Source: an uncultured Pedobacter sp. (lineage in GTDB: Bacteria > Bacteroidota > Bacteroidia > Sphingobacteriales > Sphingobacteriaceae). From it: a stretch of DNA of 38,127 nt. The notes below the pieces were generated by a model, which searched no databases, was not told the origin of the DNA, and saw nothing but the letters and a program-made list of their open reading frames with translations. The translations under genes were made by a program, and so were the position numbers. Every line of letters begins with the position of its first letter. Positions within the stretch are counted from its first letter, which is position 1. This document shows positions 28,465-37,450 of this stretch, one piece after another. The stretch spans positions 1 to 38,127 of the forward strand of contig NZ_CAMLHF010000026.1 of the NCBI RefSeq assembly GCF_946479715.1. Direction: 5' to 3'.

Positions 28465-29724
28465 TTATTCTTTACCCACCACAACAGGCCAGGTCTTCTC
28501 ATTTTTAAGCATTTGCTGATAGTGACCTTTATACTCCGGATCTTCTGGGTTATTTTTTAATGCCTTTTGTTGCCATATTAACGCTTGTTCTCTTCGTCCT
28601 AACTTGTAAAGCAAATTGGCGTAAGTATCAAGCCATGTAGAATTACCCGGAGCATCAGTCAATGTCGATTTGCTCCATGCCAACGCACTCTCCAAACTCA
28701 TTTTATCGCTGCAATTGATGAACATGCCCCACGCATGCTCATTTAATGCATTGTAGTCGTCTTTGGATACATATTTGTTGACAAAATCAACTTTAAGCCT
28801 CCCCCAATTTTCCCATTTCTTCTCGCGCGCAAACCATATCATTTGTACCTGAGTATAAAGGGAATCAACATTTCTTTCGCTGATACTATATTTTTTTGAT
28901 ATTGCTTTCTTAAATTTTGGCCATTCTTTTGTTTGCTGAGTTTTAACAAAAGGGACAATCTCTTCATTACGCACTACATAATCTAAAAGCGACTTTCTAA
29001 ACCCCTTATTATCAATATAATCCTTAACACGATTCCATTCTAAATTGAAAATTTCAAACCCCCGATCAGTTGACTTCTCTGTAAAATCACCAAGAAAATG
29101 TACATTATACTTTTCGTACAATGCCTGCTTAGGTAAGCTATTTATATATTGCTCCGCTATTTCCCGCGCTTTTGTCCGATCTCCAAAATCCCTGACCTTT
29201 CTGGCCAGATACATCGTTGATTCTCCATACAGTTCGCCTTGAGAATAACTTTTCAGAAGAGTAAAGTATTGTTTAGCAGGACTTTTCGCTTCGTTCCCGT
29301 CCTGAATAAATTGGTCCGGTTTTCTGAACCCTATAGATTTATGGAGTAACTCGCCATCTTTTGATAAGAACAAGAAACTCGGAAAGACAGTTAAACCCGA
29401 ACTTAAAGCAAATTGTTTTGCAACAGACCGCCAGGATTTCACCTGATCATTGTCATTTAAGGTGGAATCGAATTGCAGTTTGACATTTATAAAGTTTTGA
29501 TTATAAAATCTGGCGACTGCCTCATTGATAAACACCTCAGAGTCCATTTCTTTACACGGACCACACCAAGTAGCAAAGCAATCAATAAAAATTGGCTTAT
29601 TTTCATTACCCGCTTTTTGTTTAACCTCTTCCCAGGAAAGATCGTTTACAAAATGAATTTTTGTTTGTGCCTTTAAGCATGAGATGCCAGCCAAAAGACT
29701 AATGATTAAAAGTTTAAATTTCAT
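28465..29724 (-). CDS. Exported thioredoxin-domain protein with C-terminal TPR
   Basis: A 419-aa protein with an N-terminal signal peptide (about 1-19, MKFKLLIISLLAGISCLKA), so it is exported to the periplasm. A thioredoxin fold follows, with active site WCGPC (Cys54 and Cys57). The middle region is unassigned. The C-terminus (about 370-410) has a tetratricopeptide-like helix pair (YANLLYKLGRREQALIWQQKAL). Proteins of this type commonly accompany SusC/SusD loci in Sphingobacteriaceae. A redox role on exported or imported proteins is inferred. It starts 11 nt after the S9 peptidase and is followed at once by the AraC-type gene. Confidence 0.85.
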   Translation of the reverse strand: MKFKLLIISLLAGISCLKAQTKIHFVNDLSWEEVKQKAGNENKPIFIDCFATWCGPCKEMDSEVFINEAVARFYNQNFINVKLQFDSTLNDNDQVKSWRSVAKQFALSSGLTVFPSFLFLSKDGELLHKSIGFRKPDQFIQDGNEAKSPAKQYFTLLKSYSQGELYGESTMYLARKVRDFGDRTKAREIAEQYINSLPKQALYEKYNVHFLGDFTEKSTDRGFEIFNLEWNRVKDYIDNKGFRKSLLDYVVRNEEIVPFVKTQQTKEWPKFKKAISKKYSISERNVDSLYTQVQMIWFAREKKWENWGRLKVDFVNKYVSKDDYNALNEHAWGMFINCSDKMSLESALAWSKSTLTDAPGNSTWLDTYANLLYKLGRREQALIWQQKALKNNPEDPEYKGHYQQMLKNEKTWPVVVGKE

Positions 29725-29735
29725 GATTTAATTAG

Positions 29736-32375
29736 TTATGGTTTCATATTTGTAGTTTCAGTCTCAAAGCGATCGTCTACTTGCTTTAAACTAGCGTCTC
29801 GGCCTCTGGTCATCCATTGTGCAGGCTTCTCATTCATTAAATAGTAGTCAAAAAACTGTTTGCATCTCTTGGTAAAATCTATAGCAGCTCTGCCGCCAAC
29901 CTGATGCCGTTCCCCATCGTACTGCAACAGCCAAGATGGCTTTCCTAACCTCCTCAAAGCGACAAAGAAATTAACACCTTGATCAAACAGTACCGTCTCA
30001 TCGTCAAGATTATTCATCATCAAAATCGGAGTAGTTACCTTGTCTGCGTTAAATACAGGTGAATTCTGTAAGTAGCCTTCTCTGTTAGACCATAATGTAC
30101 CCGGAATATATTGTTGCCCTCTTTCATTGGTCCATGGAATTCCAGACGGCTTTGGGACAAACCCCCATGTACTTATGTTTGAAAATCCTGCCGATGATAT
30201 AGCAGCGGCGAATTTATCCGTTAAAGTGACTACTGCATTGGTTTCATATCCACCAAAACTATGTCCATTCAGTCCAAGCCGGCTGGAGTCTACGTAAGGC
30301 AGTTTACTAAGAAAATCCGCACCAGATGCCAGTGTATTATAAGCCCGCAACCCAGCACCCCCCTCTGAATAAACAATATCAGGCACGCAGATTAGATAAC
30401 CGTTACTTACATAAGTAGGAATGTCTATAGTAGATGCCACCCAATCTGGCTTCAAAAATGTATTAAGCTCCTGAGATCGATAATTATAATAAATGAATAC
30501 TACAGGATATTTTTTTGAGGGGTCAAAGTCCTCTGGCTTATAAAGAATTGCCTTGGTTTCAATTCCGTTATAGGTTTTCCAGGATATCAATTCAGAGGAC
30601 AACCAGTTGTATTGCCTCTGAGGCTGGTAATCTGTAACTTTATAAAAAGTTTTTAGATCCCGTGAACTAACTATATTCGGATAATCCCCTGCAGACATCA
30701 TCCTGGCAACATAAACGTTCGCTTTCTTTGCTTTCTTCAGCAATAACGGGCCCAATCCCTGGTCGGATGTAGTAACTGGCATCATACATAATTCCTTCAG
30801 GCTATTAGGCTTATCTAAAACAATGGAAAAGAAGCCATTGTCCATGTTTTTTCTATTTTGGGCAGTTAGTATTAGTTCTTTTATAGGATTCAGGTACGTT
30901 AAACTAACATCCTGTATTTCCCTTGCAAATCGAAATGAAATATTATATTGCCTACCTATGCCGCCTGTTAAACAAACTGGCGGCTTTATCCCCTTAGGGT
31001 CCAATTTCCAAATATCAAATCGGTCATAAACTAAAATAGCTTTATCATCTGACAACCAGCCTCCAATCGCACCGCCCCCATAAGTTTCATCTTTTGTATT
31101 CAATCGACCATTCAAAGCATACGGTATACCACTCGATATCAGCAACTCCTTTCCAGACTTAGTATCAAGAGAATAATACCCCGCTCTTATAGCATCAAAG
31201 AAAACTACAAATTTACCTCCAGGTGAAATAGTGATTGTACCATTTGGTGCAATGAAGCTTCCAATCCCTTTTATAGTTAGTTCGCGTTTTCCGGTAACAG
31301 TTGAAACAAGAGAAATTTGTGGTTCTGCTTCCGGTTTCCAAAAATTTTCACCGTTGTCAACAGGATCACGGATAAGTACAAATCGATCTAATTTTCCTAC
31401 CTGTAAAATTTCCTCCCGGTCATTCGCATCTAATTTGGTAACGTTTCCGTTTGAAAGATTGACAACTGAAGTATAGACTTTACGTCGCCCATCACGAATA
31501 TTTGCCAACTGCAATGACTGCAGGGTCCAATCTTTATAGCTCCAAATATCTACAGGCGCTTTTTCTTCGGATTTATCAGGCTCTTTTATAATTGGCAGAT
31601 ACTGAAAAAAGAGTTTTGAAGCACTTTTATCAAAATAGAAATTTTCGCTTATAGCATATTCTTCCGCCCGAGCCATAGGTTTTAGCAGACCTGATGCTAA
31701 CGAAAAAGTCCAGATTGATTTGACTTCGCTCTGTTTACTTCCCAAAAAAGCCAGGATTTTCTCATCCTCAGATAAGATAAATCTATTCAATTCACGACCA
31801 GACCAGATTTCCTTATAAACATTGTGCTTGAGGTCAAACAGGAGCAACTCCTGGCTTTCTGCATTTGTCCGTATTAAAAAACATAAACTCCCTGTCTGGC
31901 TAAATTCCCAACGAACAACATTGTCAAAGCTTTTGCTCCATGTAGAATTAATATCCTGAAGAACTAAACGCTTACGATCATCATCTAACTGGTATCCTAA
32001 TATTGGACGACTACCATTAGATACAGAGAACGACCTAATATTTTGAATAAACTTTTCCGTCTTTGTGTTTAGGTTCAAAATATACAATCTGTCTTTAATC
32101 ATATAGAAAGCGAATCTGCTGTCTTCCGATAAGACTAGTTGGCTCCCGTCTAAAATATCTTTTCTCCATGAAGAATTCAGATCAACAATGGAAACCTTGT
32201 TGTCAGTAGAACCAAAAGTTGCAAAACGTCCGTCAGAGGAAATCTGGGGGGTGTACAGATCATGCCATGTACGATAAACTGAGCTGGTAATTTTAGGCTT
32301 TCTCACTGGCTCCTGTGCAATAGAAGAGTGAAAAAGCAAGGTAGTTAAGCAAAATATTTGAAAAATTTCACGCAT
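29736..32375 (-). CDS. Secreted S9 family peptidase (prolyl oligopeptidase type)
   Basis: An 879-aa serine peptidase with a signal peptide (MREIFQIFCLTTLLFHSSIA), thus periplasmic or outer-membrane associated. A long beta-propeller-like region with WD40/TolB-style repeats fills about 30-600. The alpha/beta-hydrolase domain follows, with the nucleophile Ser706 in GHSFGG, the likely acid Asp792 in LDDETV and the histidine in GERHQVGG. Family members cleave short peptides. A 17-codon longer frame opens at a TTG (32426), but it would bury the signal peptide and run through a hairpin (32389-32411). It follows susD in the operon and probably digests imported peptides. Confidence 0.92.
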   Translation of the reverse strand: MREIFQIFCLTTLLFHSSIAQEPVRKPKITSSVYRTWHDLYTPQISSDGRFATFGSTDNKVSIVDLNSSWRKDILDGSQLVLSEDSRFAFYMIKDRLYILNLNTKTEKFIQNIRSFSVSNGSRPILGYQLDDDRKRLVLQDINSTWSKSFDNVVRWEFSQTGSLCFLIRTNAESQELLLFDLKHNVYKEIWSGRELNRFILSEDEKILAFLGSKQSEVKSIWTFSLASGLLKPMARAEEYAISENFYFDKSASKLFFQYLPIIKEPDKSEEKAPVDIWSYKDWTLQSLQLANIRDGRRKVYTSVVNLSNGNVTKLDANDREEILQVGKLDRFVLIRDPVDNGENFWKPEAEPQISLVSTVTGKRELTIKGIGSFIAPNGTITISPGGKFVVFFDAIRAGYYSLDTKSGKELLISSGIPYALNGRLNTKDETYGGGAIGGWLSDDKAILVYDRFDIWKLDPKGIKPPVCLTGGIGRQYNISFRFAREIQDVSLTYLNPIKELILTAQNRKNMDNGFFSIVLDKPNSLKELCMMPVTTSDQGLGPLLLKKAKKANVYVARMMSAGDYPNIVSSRDLKTFYKVTDYQPQRQYNWLSSELISWKTYNGIETKAILYKPEDFDPSKKYPVVFIYYNYRSQELNTFLKPDWVASTIDIPTYVSNGYLICVPDIVYSEGGAGLRAYNTLASGADFLSKLPYVDSSRLGLNGHSFGGYETNAVVTLTDKFAAAISSAGFSNISTWGFVPKPSGIPWTNERGQQYIPGTLWSNREGYLQNSPVFNADKVTTPILMMNNLDDETVLFDQGVNFFVALRRLGKPSWLLQYDGERHQVGGRAAIDFTKRCKQFFDYYLMNEKPAQWMTRGRDASLKQVDDRFETETTNMKP

Positions 32376-32388
32376 AAAAACGTTATTA

Positions 32389-32411
32389 TGGTCACCATTT
32401 ACAGGTGACCA
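32389..32411 (-). other. Perfect 8-bp inverted repeat between susD and the S9 peptidase gene
   Basis: TGGTCACC (32389-32396) and GGTGACCA (32404-32411) with a 7-nt loop. It lies 13 nt upstream of the peptidase ATG and 25 bp after the susD stop. It could be an mRNA hairpin that tunes expression of the downstream genes or protects the susCD message, or an operator. Confidence 0.6.
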
Positions 32412-32436
32412 GTTTACAAATAGCAAGGTTAAACAG

Positions 32437-33876
32437 TTAGTAACCCGGATTCTGAGGTTTTAAATTTGGATCTCTCTGCATGTCAATCGTTGGAATCGGG
32501 TAAAGACGATCTGTAGGTTCCCAGCGACCGCCTTTTTCTACTGAAATAGCCGACATTATAACATCCGCCCGATCGGTTCGGTTGATGTCTAACCATCTAT
32601 GGCCTGCTTCAGTAAAAAATTCTACACGCCTTTCTTTCTCAACTGCCAGCAACGCATTTTCCTTAGACAATGGCATTGCCAGATCCGGAAGCGGATTAGG
32701 TAGAGTATTTGCTTTTGATCTTGCCCTCCTTCGAATTGTATTTATATCTTGAATACCTTCTTCAATCCTGTCAGACTGAATTAATGCCTCAGCTCTGATC
32801 AGGTATTGTTCGGAAAGTCTCAAAACCATTGAATATTCTACCAGATCACCATCCAGGACTTTATACTTATAAGCATAATGATAATCTACGCGAGGAGACG
32901 CTTCTGTGTTCGTGAAAGTCCCGATCCATTTCGTCTTCCTGTCATCACCAGCCTCAAAGGCATTAAACAGAAAATCACTTATGGTAAAGGGTCTGTCAAA
33001 ATTGGGAACTCCTTGTAAAATATACCTTCTAGCCTCAACAGTATTTTGTCCTTGATCAATAGGCTGCAATTGCCAAATTGCCTCTTTGCTATTAGATTTA
33101 AAAACATTATCCAATTCTTCTTCCAAGGAATACAAGTCAGTGTAGCCAATCACCGCATCCGACTCTTCAATAGCTTTGTTCCAGTTCTTGGTAAACAAAT
33201 AAACTCTGGCCAATAACGCAGATGCAGCCCATTTGTTCGGCCTCAAACGCTGTTCTGATTTTGATAAAGCATCACCAGCCACATATTTTTCAGACAACGT
33301 ACTTTTTGCAGCATCTAGGTCTTCAATGATCAGCTTGTAAACTAAGTCTTTGTGAGTTCTCGATGCAACACTGTTGGTTTTATAATCAGTAGTCGTTAAC
33401 AACGGGACATCACCAAATAAGTTAACAAGGTAGAAGTAACAATAGCCTCTTAAAAACCGTGCTTCAGCGATCAACCTTGCTTTGAGATCTGATCGCAGTT
33501 TATCTGATTGAGTCAATCCTTCAATTGCGCTATTACATCTATAAATGAAATTATAGTAGTCAGACCAAAGATTGCTATTATTGCTGCTTAGTGAATTGGT
33601 ATAAAAGGACAGCTTTAAAGCATCATCCTGATTGTTCAGCTTTAATTCATCAGAAGATAATCCCGTATAATAAGATACGTGATCACCATACGATGCCATA
33701 TCCATATATATACCAGTTAATATAGCCGCAGCTGTGGAATTATCGTTAAATGCAGAAGCGCGCATCAGTTTCTCCTGTGGAGCCTCAATTTCAACAAGTT
33801 TCTTACATCCTGTCATAGGAAAAATGAGGATGACAACCCCTATATAAATGAGCTTTCGAATATTAATATTTTCCAT
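32437..33876 (-). CDS. SusD/RagB family outer-membrane nutrient-binding lipoprotein
   Basis: A 479-aa lipoprotein. A signal peptide ends in a lipobox-like MTGC, making Cys24 the lipidated residue. The N-terminal SusD-like and C-terminal SusD/RagB domains are recognisable, for example SNLWSDYYNFIYRCNSAIEGL and AEARFLRGYCYFYLVNLFGDVPL (both cited only as landmarks at about 105-150). It ends with the usual LYPIPTIDMQRDPNLKPQNPGY. It caps the SusC transporter at the cell surface and captures substrate. susC ends 10 nt upstream. Confidence 0.94.
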   Translation of the reverse strand: MENINIRKLIYIGVVILIFPMTGCKKLVEIEAPQEKLMRASAFNDNSTAAAILTGIYMDMASYGDHVSYYTGLSSDELKLNNQDDALKLSFYTNSLSSNNSNLWSDYYNFIYRCNSAIEGLTQSDKLRSDLKARLIAEARFLRGYCYFYLVNLFGDVPLLTTTDYKTNSVASRTHKDLVYKLIIEDLDAAKSTLSEKYVAGDALSKSEQRLRPNKWAASALLARVYLFTKNWNKAIEESDAVIGYTDLYSLEEELDNVFKSNSKEAIWQLQPIDQGQNTVEARRYILQGVPNFDRPFTISDFLFNAFEAGDDRKTKWIGTFTNTEASPRVDYHYAYKYKVLDGDLVEYSMVLRLSEQYLIRAEALIQSDRIEEGIQDINTIRRRARSKANTLPNPLPDLAMPLSKENALLAVEKERRVEFFTEAGHRWLDINRTDRADVIMSAISVEKGGRWEPTDRLYPIPTIDMQRDPNLKPQNPGY

Positions 33877-33886
33877 ATCTTATTTA

Positions 33887-36800
33887 TTAAAATTGTGCTT
33901 GAATTCCCAATGTGATAATTTTTAATGGGGGTAAGCCCAAACCTTGCGTTTCAGGATCTAATCCTTTATAATTAGATATTGTCCATAGATTTTGGCCCTG
34001 CAAAAAACATTTTAAATTTTGTATCACCCTTGATTTGAAAAGCTGAGCAATATTATAGGTAACATTTAAATTTTTAAGTCTTATAAAAGAAGCATCCGAA
34101 TAACTTTGATCGCTTTCTAAACTGGCTTTACTTGTTGAGTCGTAGAAGTCAAAACTCGCTGCATAACGTTGAATAGTTGTTTTATCACCCGCCTTTTGCC
34201 ATCTGTTTAAAACAGTTGTGAGTTGGTTATTTGTGATGAAACCAGGGGGGAGAGGGCTATTATATAAATAATTCTTTCCTATCTGTTTCACAAACTGGAA
34301 AGTAAAATCTATAGTGATACCTTTAAAACTGACACTATTTGAAATACCTCCAAAATACTTTGGCTGAAGATCGATATAGCTTATTCGGTCATCACCAGTT
34401 AAATCACTACTAAAAACTGCTTTACCATCTTTATTCGCAAATCGGTACTTTCCTGTCTCTGGATCTGCATCGATAAAATGATATGTAGCAATCCGCGATA
34501 TTGGCTTGCCTATAACTTGTAAATACAAAGGCGAGGTTTCAATACCTGGAAATTTGATGAGCTTATTTCTGTTAAGGCTCAGGTTTATCGAAGTATTCCA
34601 TTTAAAGTTTGTGAGCTGTAAGTTGGTACTGTTCAACGTAAATTCAAATCCACTATTTTGAATCAATGCGTCCTGATTAATTACAGGACTACCTGGCCCA
34701 ACGAAGGAAGGAAAATTATAGCCAACTAGCTGATTTGATGTCCGGTTTCTATAATAAGCTCCCTGCAAAAATAGTCTGTCTTTAAAAAAACCAGTCTCAA
34801 GTGCCAACTCAAGTTTTTTTACAGTTTCCCAGGCATAATATGGGTTTACAATGCCACTGATATTTTTCAAGCCTTTTGCTCCTTGATAAGTAAGGTAGGT
34901 ATAGACATACAACTCCATATATCCATAATCAGGAACACCATCATTCCCAGTGGTGCCATAACTGCCACGTAATTTTCCAAAGCTTAAGAAGCCTAGGTTT
35001 TTCTTTATCCAATTGTAATTTGAAAATATTAAGGCTGTGCCAACTGATGCAAAATTCCCAAATTGATTACCTGGACCAAAGCGACTGCTACCGTCTCTAC
35101 GTGCAGAAATATTTAATAAATACGTTTCATCAAAATTTATGTTAGCCCTTCCAAAAACTGCAGCATATTTGTACTTGCCACTTGCCTCACTGGCTCCTAC
35201 ACTCGTACCAAAGCTAATATGTTTTATCTGAACATCATTATCGAATCCCCTAACTTCCAGACCTTGATTTTCCGTGAAATTTTGCTGAACTGAGCCACCA
35301 ATAATTGTATTCAACGTAAGTTTACCTAATACTTTCACAAAAGTCATTTGAGGCTCGACGTTTATTGATCTGCTAAATGTATTCTGGAATTTTGCAACTC
35401 TGTTCATTGGATTATTCCATGACGCAGGGTTTTGGGCAGCAAAAGGAATTCCTTGATAAGACTTTCCATTTAATTGATTATAACCAGTATTAATTCTCAG
35501 ATCAAGACCATTAAGTAACTTATAGCCTATATCCAGGTTTGCTGTAAGGTTGATGTTATTGAATTCATACTGCTTATAAATTTCTTGAAGCGGATTGTTA
35601 AAACCTGTCTGCCAATTCAGTTGTCCTAATCCATCATAAAGTGGTGGAGCTACTGGTGAAAGTATCAAGGCATAGTTTGTAAAGTCGTATCCCGGAAGGG
35701 TATTTTTGTCGGCAAGAAAGCTAGATTTAAAGTCCAACTTTAATTTTTGATTTGTCGATATTCCTGTCAGACCAAAATGCACCCCCCCTTTGCTGTTAGA
35801 AAAATCTCCAGGAGATACTGAAGTTTCTTTATAGTAATTCCCACTCACCAAATACTGGATATTCTCTGTACCTCCAGAAGCTGAGACCTGAGCATTGTTG
35901 TATTTTGCCGTACCGCCAATAAGTTCTTTTTGCCAGTCAGTATATCTGGTAGTGTCCCATTGAACCAAGTCTCTTGCAGGAGGAAAAACCGCCGGATCTC
36001 TCCAATCCAAACCCTCATTCCTATATGCCTCATAACGCATATCCAGGTACTGACGCCGATTTAGTAATTCGATCTTGCTCGTTACCCTTCCCAGGCCAGA
36101 TGATGCGTTAAAATTGATCCTCGATGGCCCCGCTTTCCCTCTTTTTGTAGTTATTATTATGACACCATTACTACCCCTGCTTCCATAAATCGAAGTAGCA
36201 TCTCCATCTCTTAAAATAGAAATACTTTCGATATCACTAGGATTTAAAAAACTAAATGCGGAAGCTGTACCTTCTTTTACAGAACCGATTGAAGGTAGAC
36301 TTGAGGGTCCCCCAGGAACGTTTGGATCAATTGGAATACCATCTAAGATATAAAGAGGTTCATTTGGATTACTTGGTAAACTTTCTGACCCTGCGTTAAA
36401 TCTATTACCATTCCGACCTCTCAGCTGCACCTTTAATCCAGCACCTGGAATACCGCTAGTTTGCGAGATTGTAAGACCTGGTACTCGACCCTGTAGCGCC
36501 AACAATGGGTTATTCACTGGCTGCTTTGTTATATCCTCCGCTCTTATTGTAGTAACACTGCCTGTATTCAATCTTTGACTGGTGGTGCCATAAGCAATCA
36601 CTTGCACTTCGTCCAGCTTCGAATTACTCAATTCCAGTACAACATCCCCTATTTCTTTTGCAGCATCAATTTCCTTATTCACATACCCTATAAAGGAAAT
36701 TACCAGCACGGCATCTTCCTCAACCTTCTCCAAATAGAACTCGCCCTTTCCATTCGTACTAACACTTTTTCCAGTGCCTTTTACCTTCACCGTCGCTCCT

Positions 36801-37246
36801 GACAATGGGTTCCCCTCCTGATCAACCACCCTGCCATGCACATCAATAGCAACCCAGCGATCAGCCAGACGCTCCAGAAAGGTGGGCGCTTTCTCATTAA
36901 TTACAATGGTTTTATCTGTTATGGTATAAGTTAGATTTTGATTTTTCAGGATTTTATCCAGTGCGTCTTCCAATGGGCTATCGGTTATGTTAATTGTAAC
37001 CTTTTTTGCATCAGACATCACTTTATCTCTGTAAAGAATATCATATCCGGTTTGTTGCCTTATTTTTCTAAGCACAAGTTTCAGCGGAACATCCTTTTCA
37101 TACAAAGTCACTTTTTGTCCAAATGAAGCTGCGCTAACCTGCAACAAACATGTGGTAAGTATAATTATGACGAGCTTCATAATTAAAAGTATTTTGGGCG
37201 GCAGCCACAGGCGTAGCATGCCTTGGTTAAAAGCATATATTTTCAT
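33887..37246 (-). CDS. SusC/RagA family TonB-dependent outer-membrane transporter with STN domain
   Basis: An 1119-aa TonB-dependent transporter. Residues 1-43 form a signal region of the Sphingobacteriaceae type (the start has LWLPPKILLIMKL). A secretin/TonB N-terminal (STN) domain follows at about 58-117, then a carboxypeptidase-regulatory-like domain at 136-208. DEVQVIAYG at 212-220 is the TonB-box and start of the plug, and the plug runs to about 370. The 22-strand barrel fills the rest. The STN domain typically contacts a FecR-type anti-sigma factor, and a fecR gene lies just upstream. The substrate is unknown. The S9 peptidase downstream suggests peptides. Confidence 0.96.
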   Translation of the reverse strand: MKIYAFNQGMLRLWLPPKILLIMKLVIIILTTCLLQVSAASFGQKVTLYEKDVPLKLVLRKIRQQTGYDILYRDKVMSDAKKVTINITDSPLEDALDKILKNQNLTYTITDKTIVINEKAPTFLERLADRWVAIDVHGRVVDQEGNPLSGATVKVKGTGKSVSTNGKGEFYLEKVEEDAVLVISFIGYVNKEIDAAKEIGDVVLELSNSKLDEVQVIAYGTTSQRLNTGSVTTIRAEDITKQPVNNPLLALQGRVPGLTISQTSGIPGAGLKVQLRGRNGNRFNAGSESLPSNPNEPLYILDGIPIDPNVPGGPSSLPSIGSVKEGTASAFSFLNPSDIESISILRDGDATSIYGSRGSNGVIIITTKRGKAGPSRINFNASSGLGRVTSKIELLNRRQYLDMRYEAYRNEGLDWRDPAVFPPARDLVQWDTTRYTDWQKELIGGTAKYNNAQVSASGGTENIQYLVSGNYYKETSVSPGDFSNSKGGVHFGLTGISTNQKLKLDFKSSFLADKNTLPGYDFTNYALILSPVAPPLYDGLGQLNWQTGFNNPLQEIYKQYEFNNINLTANLDIGYKLLNGLDLRINTGYNQLNGKSYQGIPFAAQNPASWNNPMNRVAKFQNTFSRSINVEPQMTFVKVLGKLTLNTIIGGSVQQNFTENQGLEVRGFDNDVQIKHISFGTSVGASEASGKYKYAAVFGRANINFDETYLLNISARRDGSSRFGPGNQFGNFASVGTALIFSNYNWIKKNLGFLSFGKLRGSYGTTGNDGVPDYGYMELYVYTYLTYQGAKGLKNISGIVNPYYAWETVKKLELALETGFFKDRLFLQGAYYRNRTSNQLVGYNFPSFVGPGSPVINQDALIQNSGFEFTLNSTNLQLTNFKWNTSINLSLNRNKLIKFPGIETSPLYLQVIGKPISRIATYHFIDADPETGKYRFANKDGKAVFSSDLTGDDRISYIDLQPKYFGGISNSVSFKGITIDFTFQFVKQIGKNYLYNSPLPPGFITNNQLTTVLNRWQKAGDKTTIQRYAASFDFYDSTSKASLESDQSYSDASFIRLKNLNVTYNIAQLFKSRVIQNLKCFLQGQNLWTISNYKGLDPETQGLGLPPLKIITLGIQAQF

Positions 37247-37318
37247 ACTTTCGTTTAGTTTGGGTTAATACATTAAACTGATCGCAAATTTGTTTTTTAG
37301 GGTTAACTCAGATATAAG

Positions 37319-37347
37319 CCATGGAGGTGCTGTCAACACTTCCGTGG
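37319..37347. other. Hairpin between fecR and susC
   Basis: CCATGGAGGTG (37319-37329) and CACTTCCGTGG (37337-37347) pair around a 7-nt loop. Nine of 11 positions are Watson-Crick on either strand. On the + strand the other two are G-U pairs, on the - strand they are A-C mismatches. No T-run follows on the - strand. The 204-bp spacer between fecR and susC holds no other clear signal. Confidence 0.4.
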
Positions 37348-37450
37348 TTTGCTTCTTATAAACCCATCGCTTTTAACTCTCCTGTCGTAATTGTCTTCTC
37401 ATTCTTGGGTTTGGTTTGGTTTTTAGTTGATCTGTTAATTCAGGAGATGA

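Noticed and set aside
32376..32426. TTG start of the S9 peptidase at 32426
   Set aside because: It would add 17 residues ahead of a clean signal peptide and run through a hairpin. ATG at 32375 fits better.
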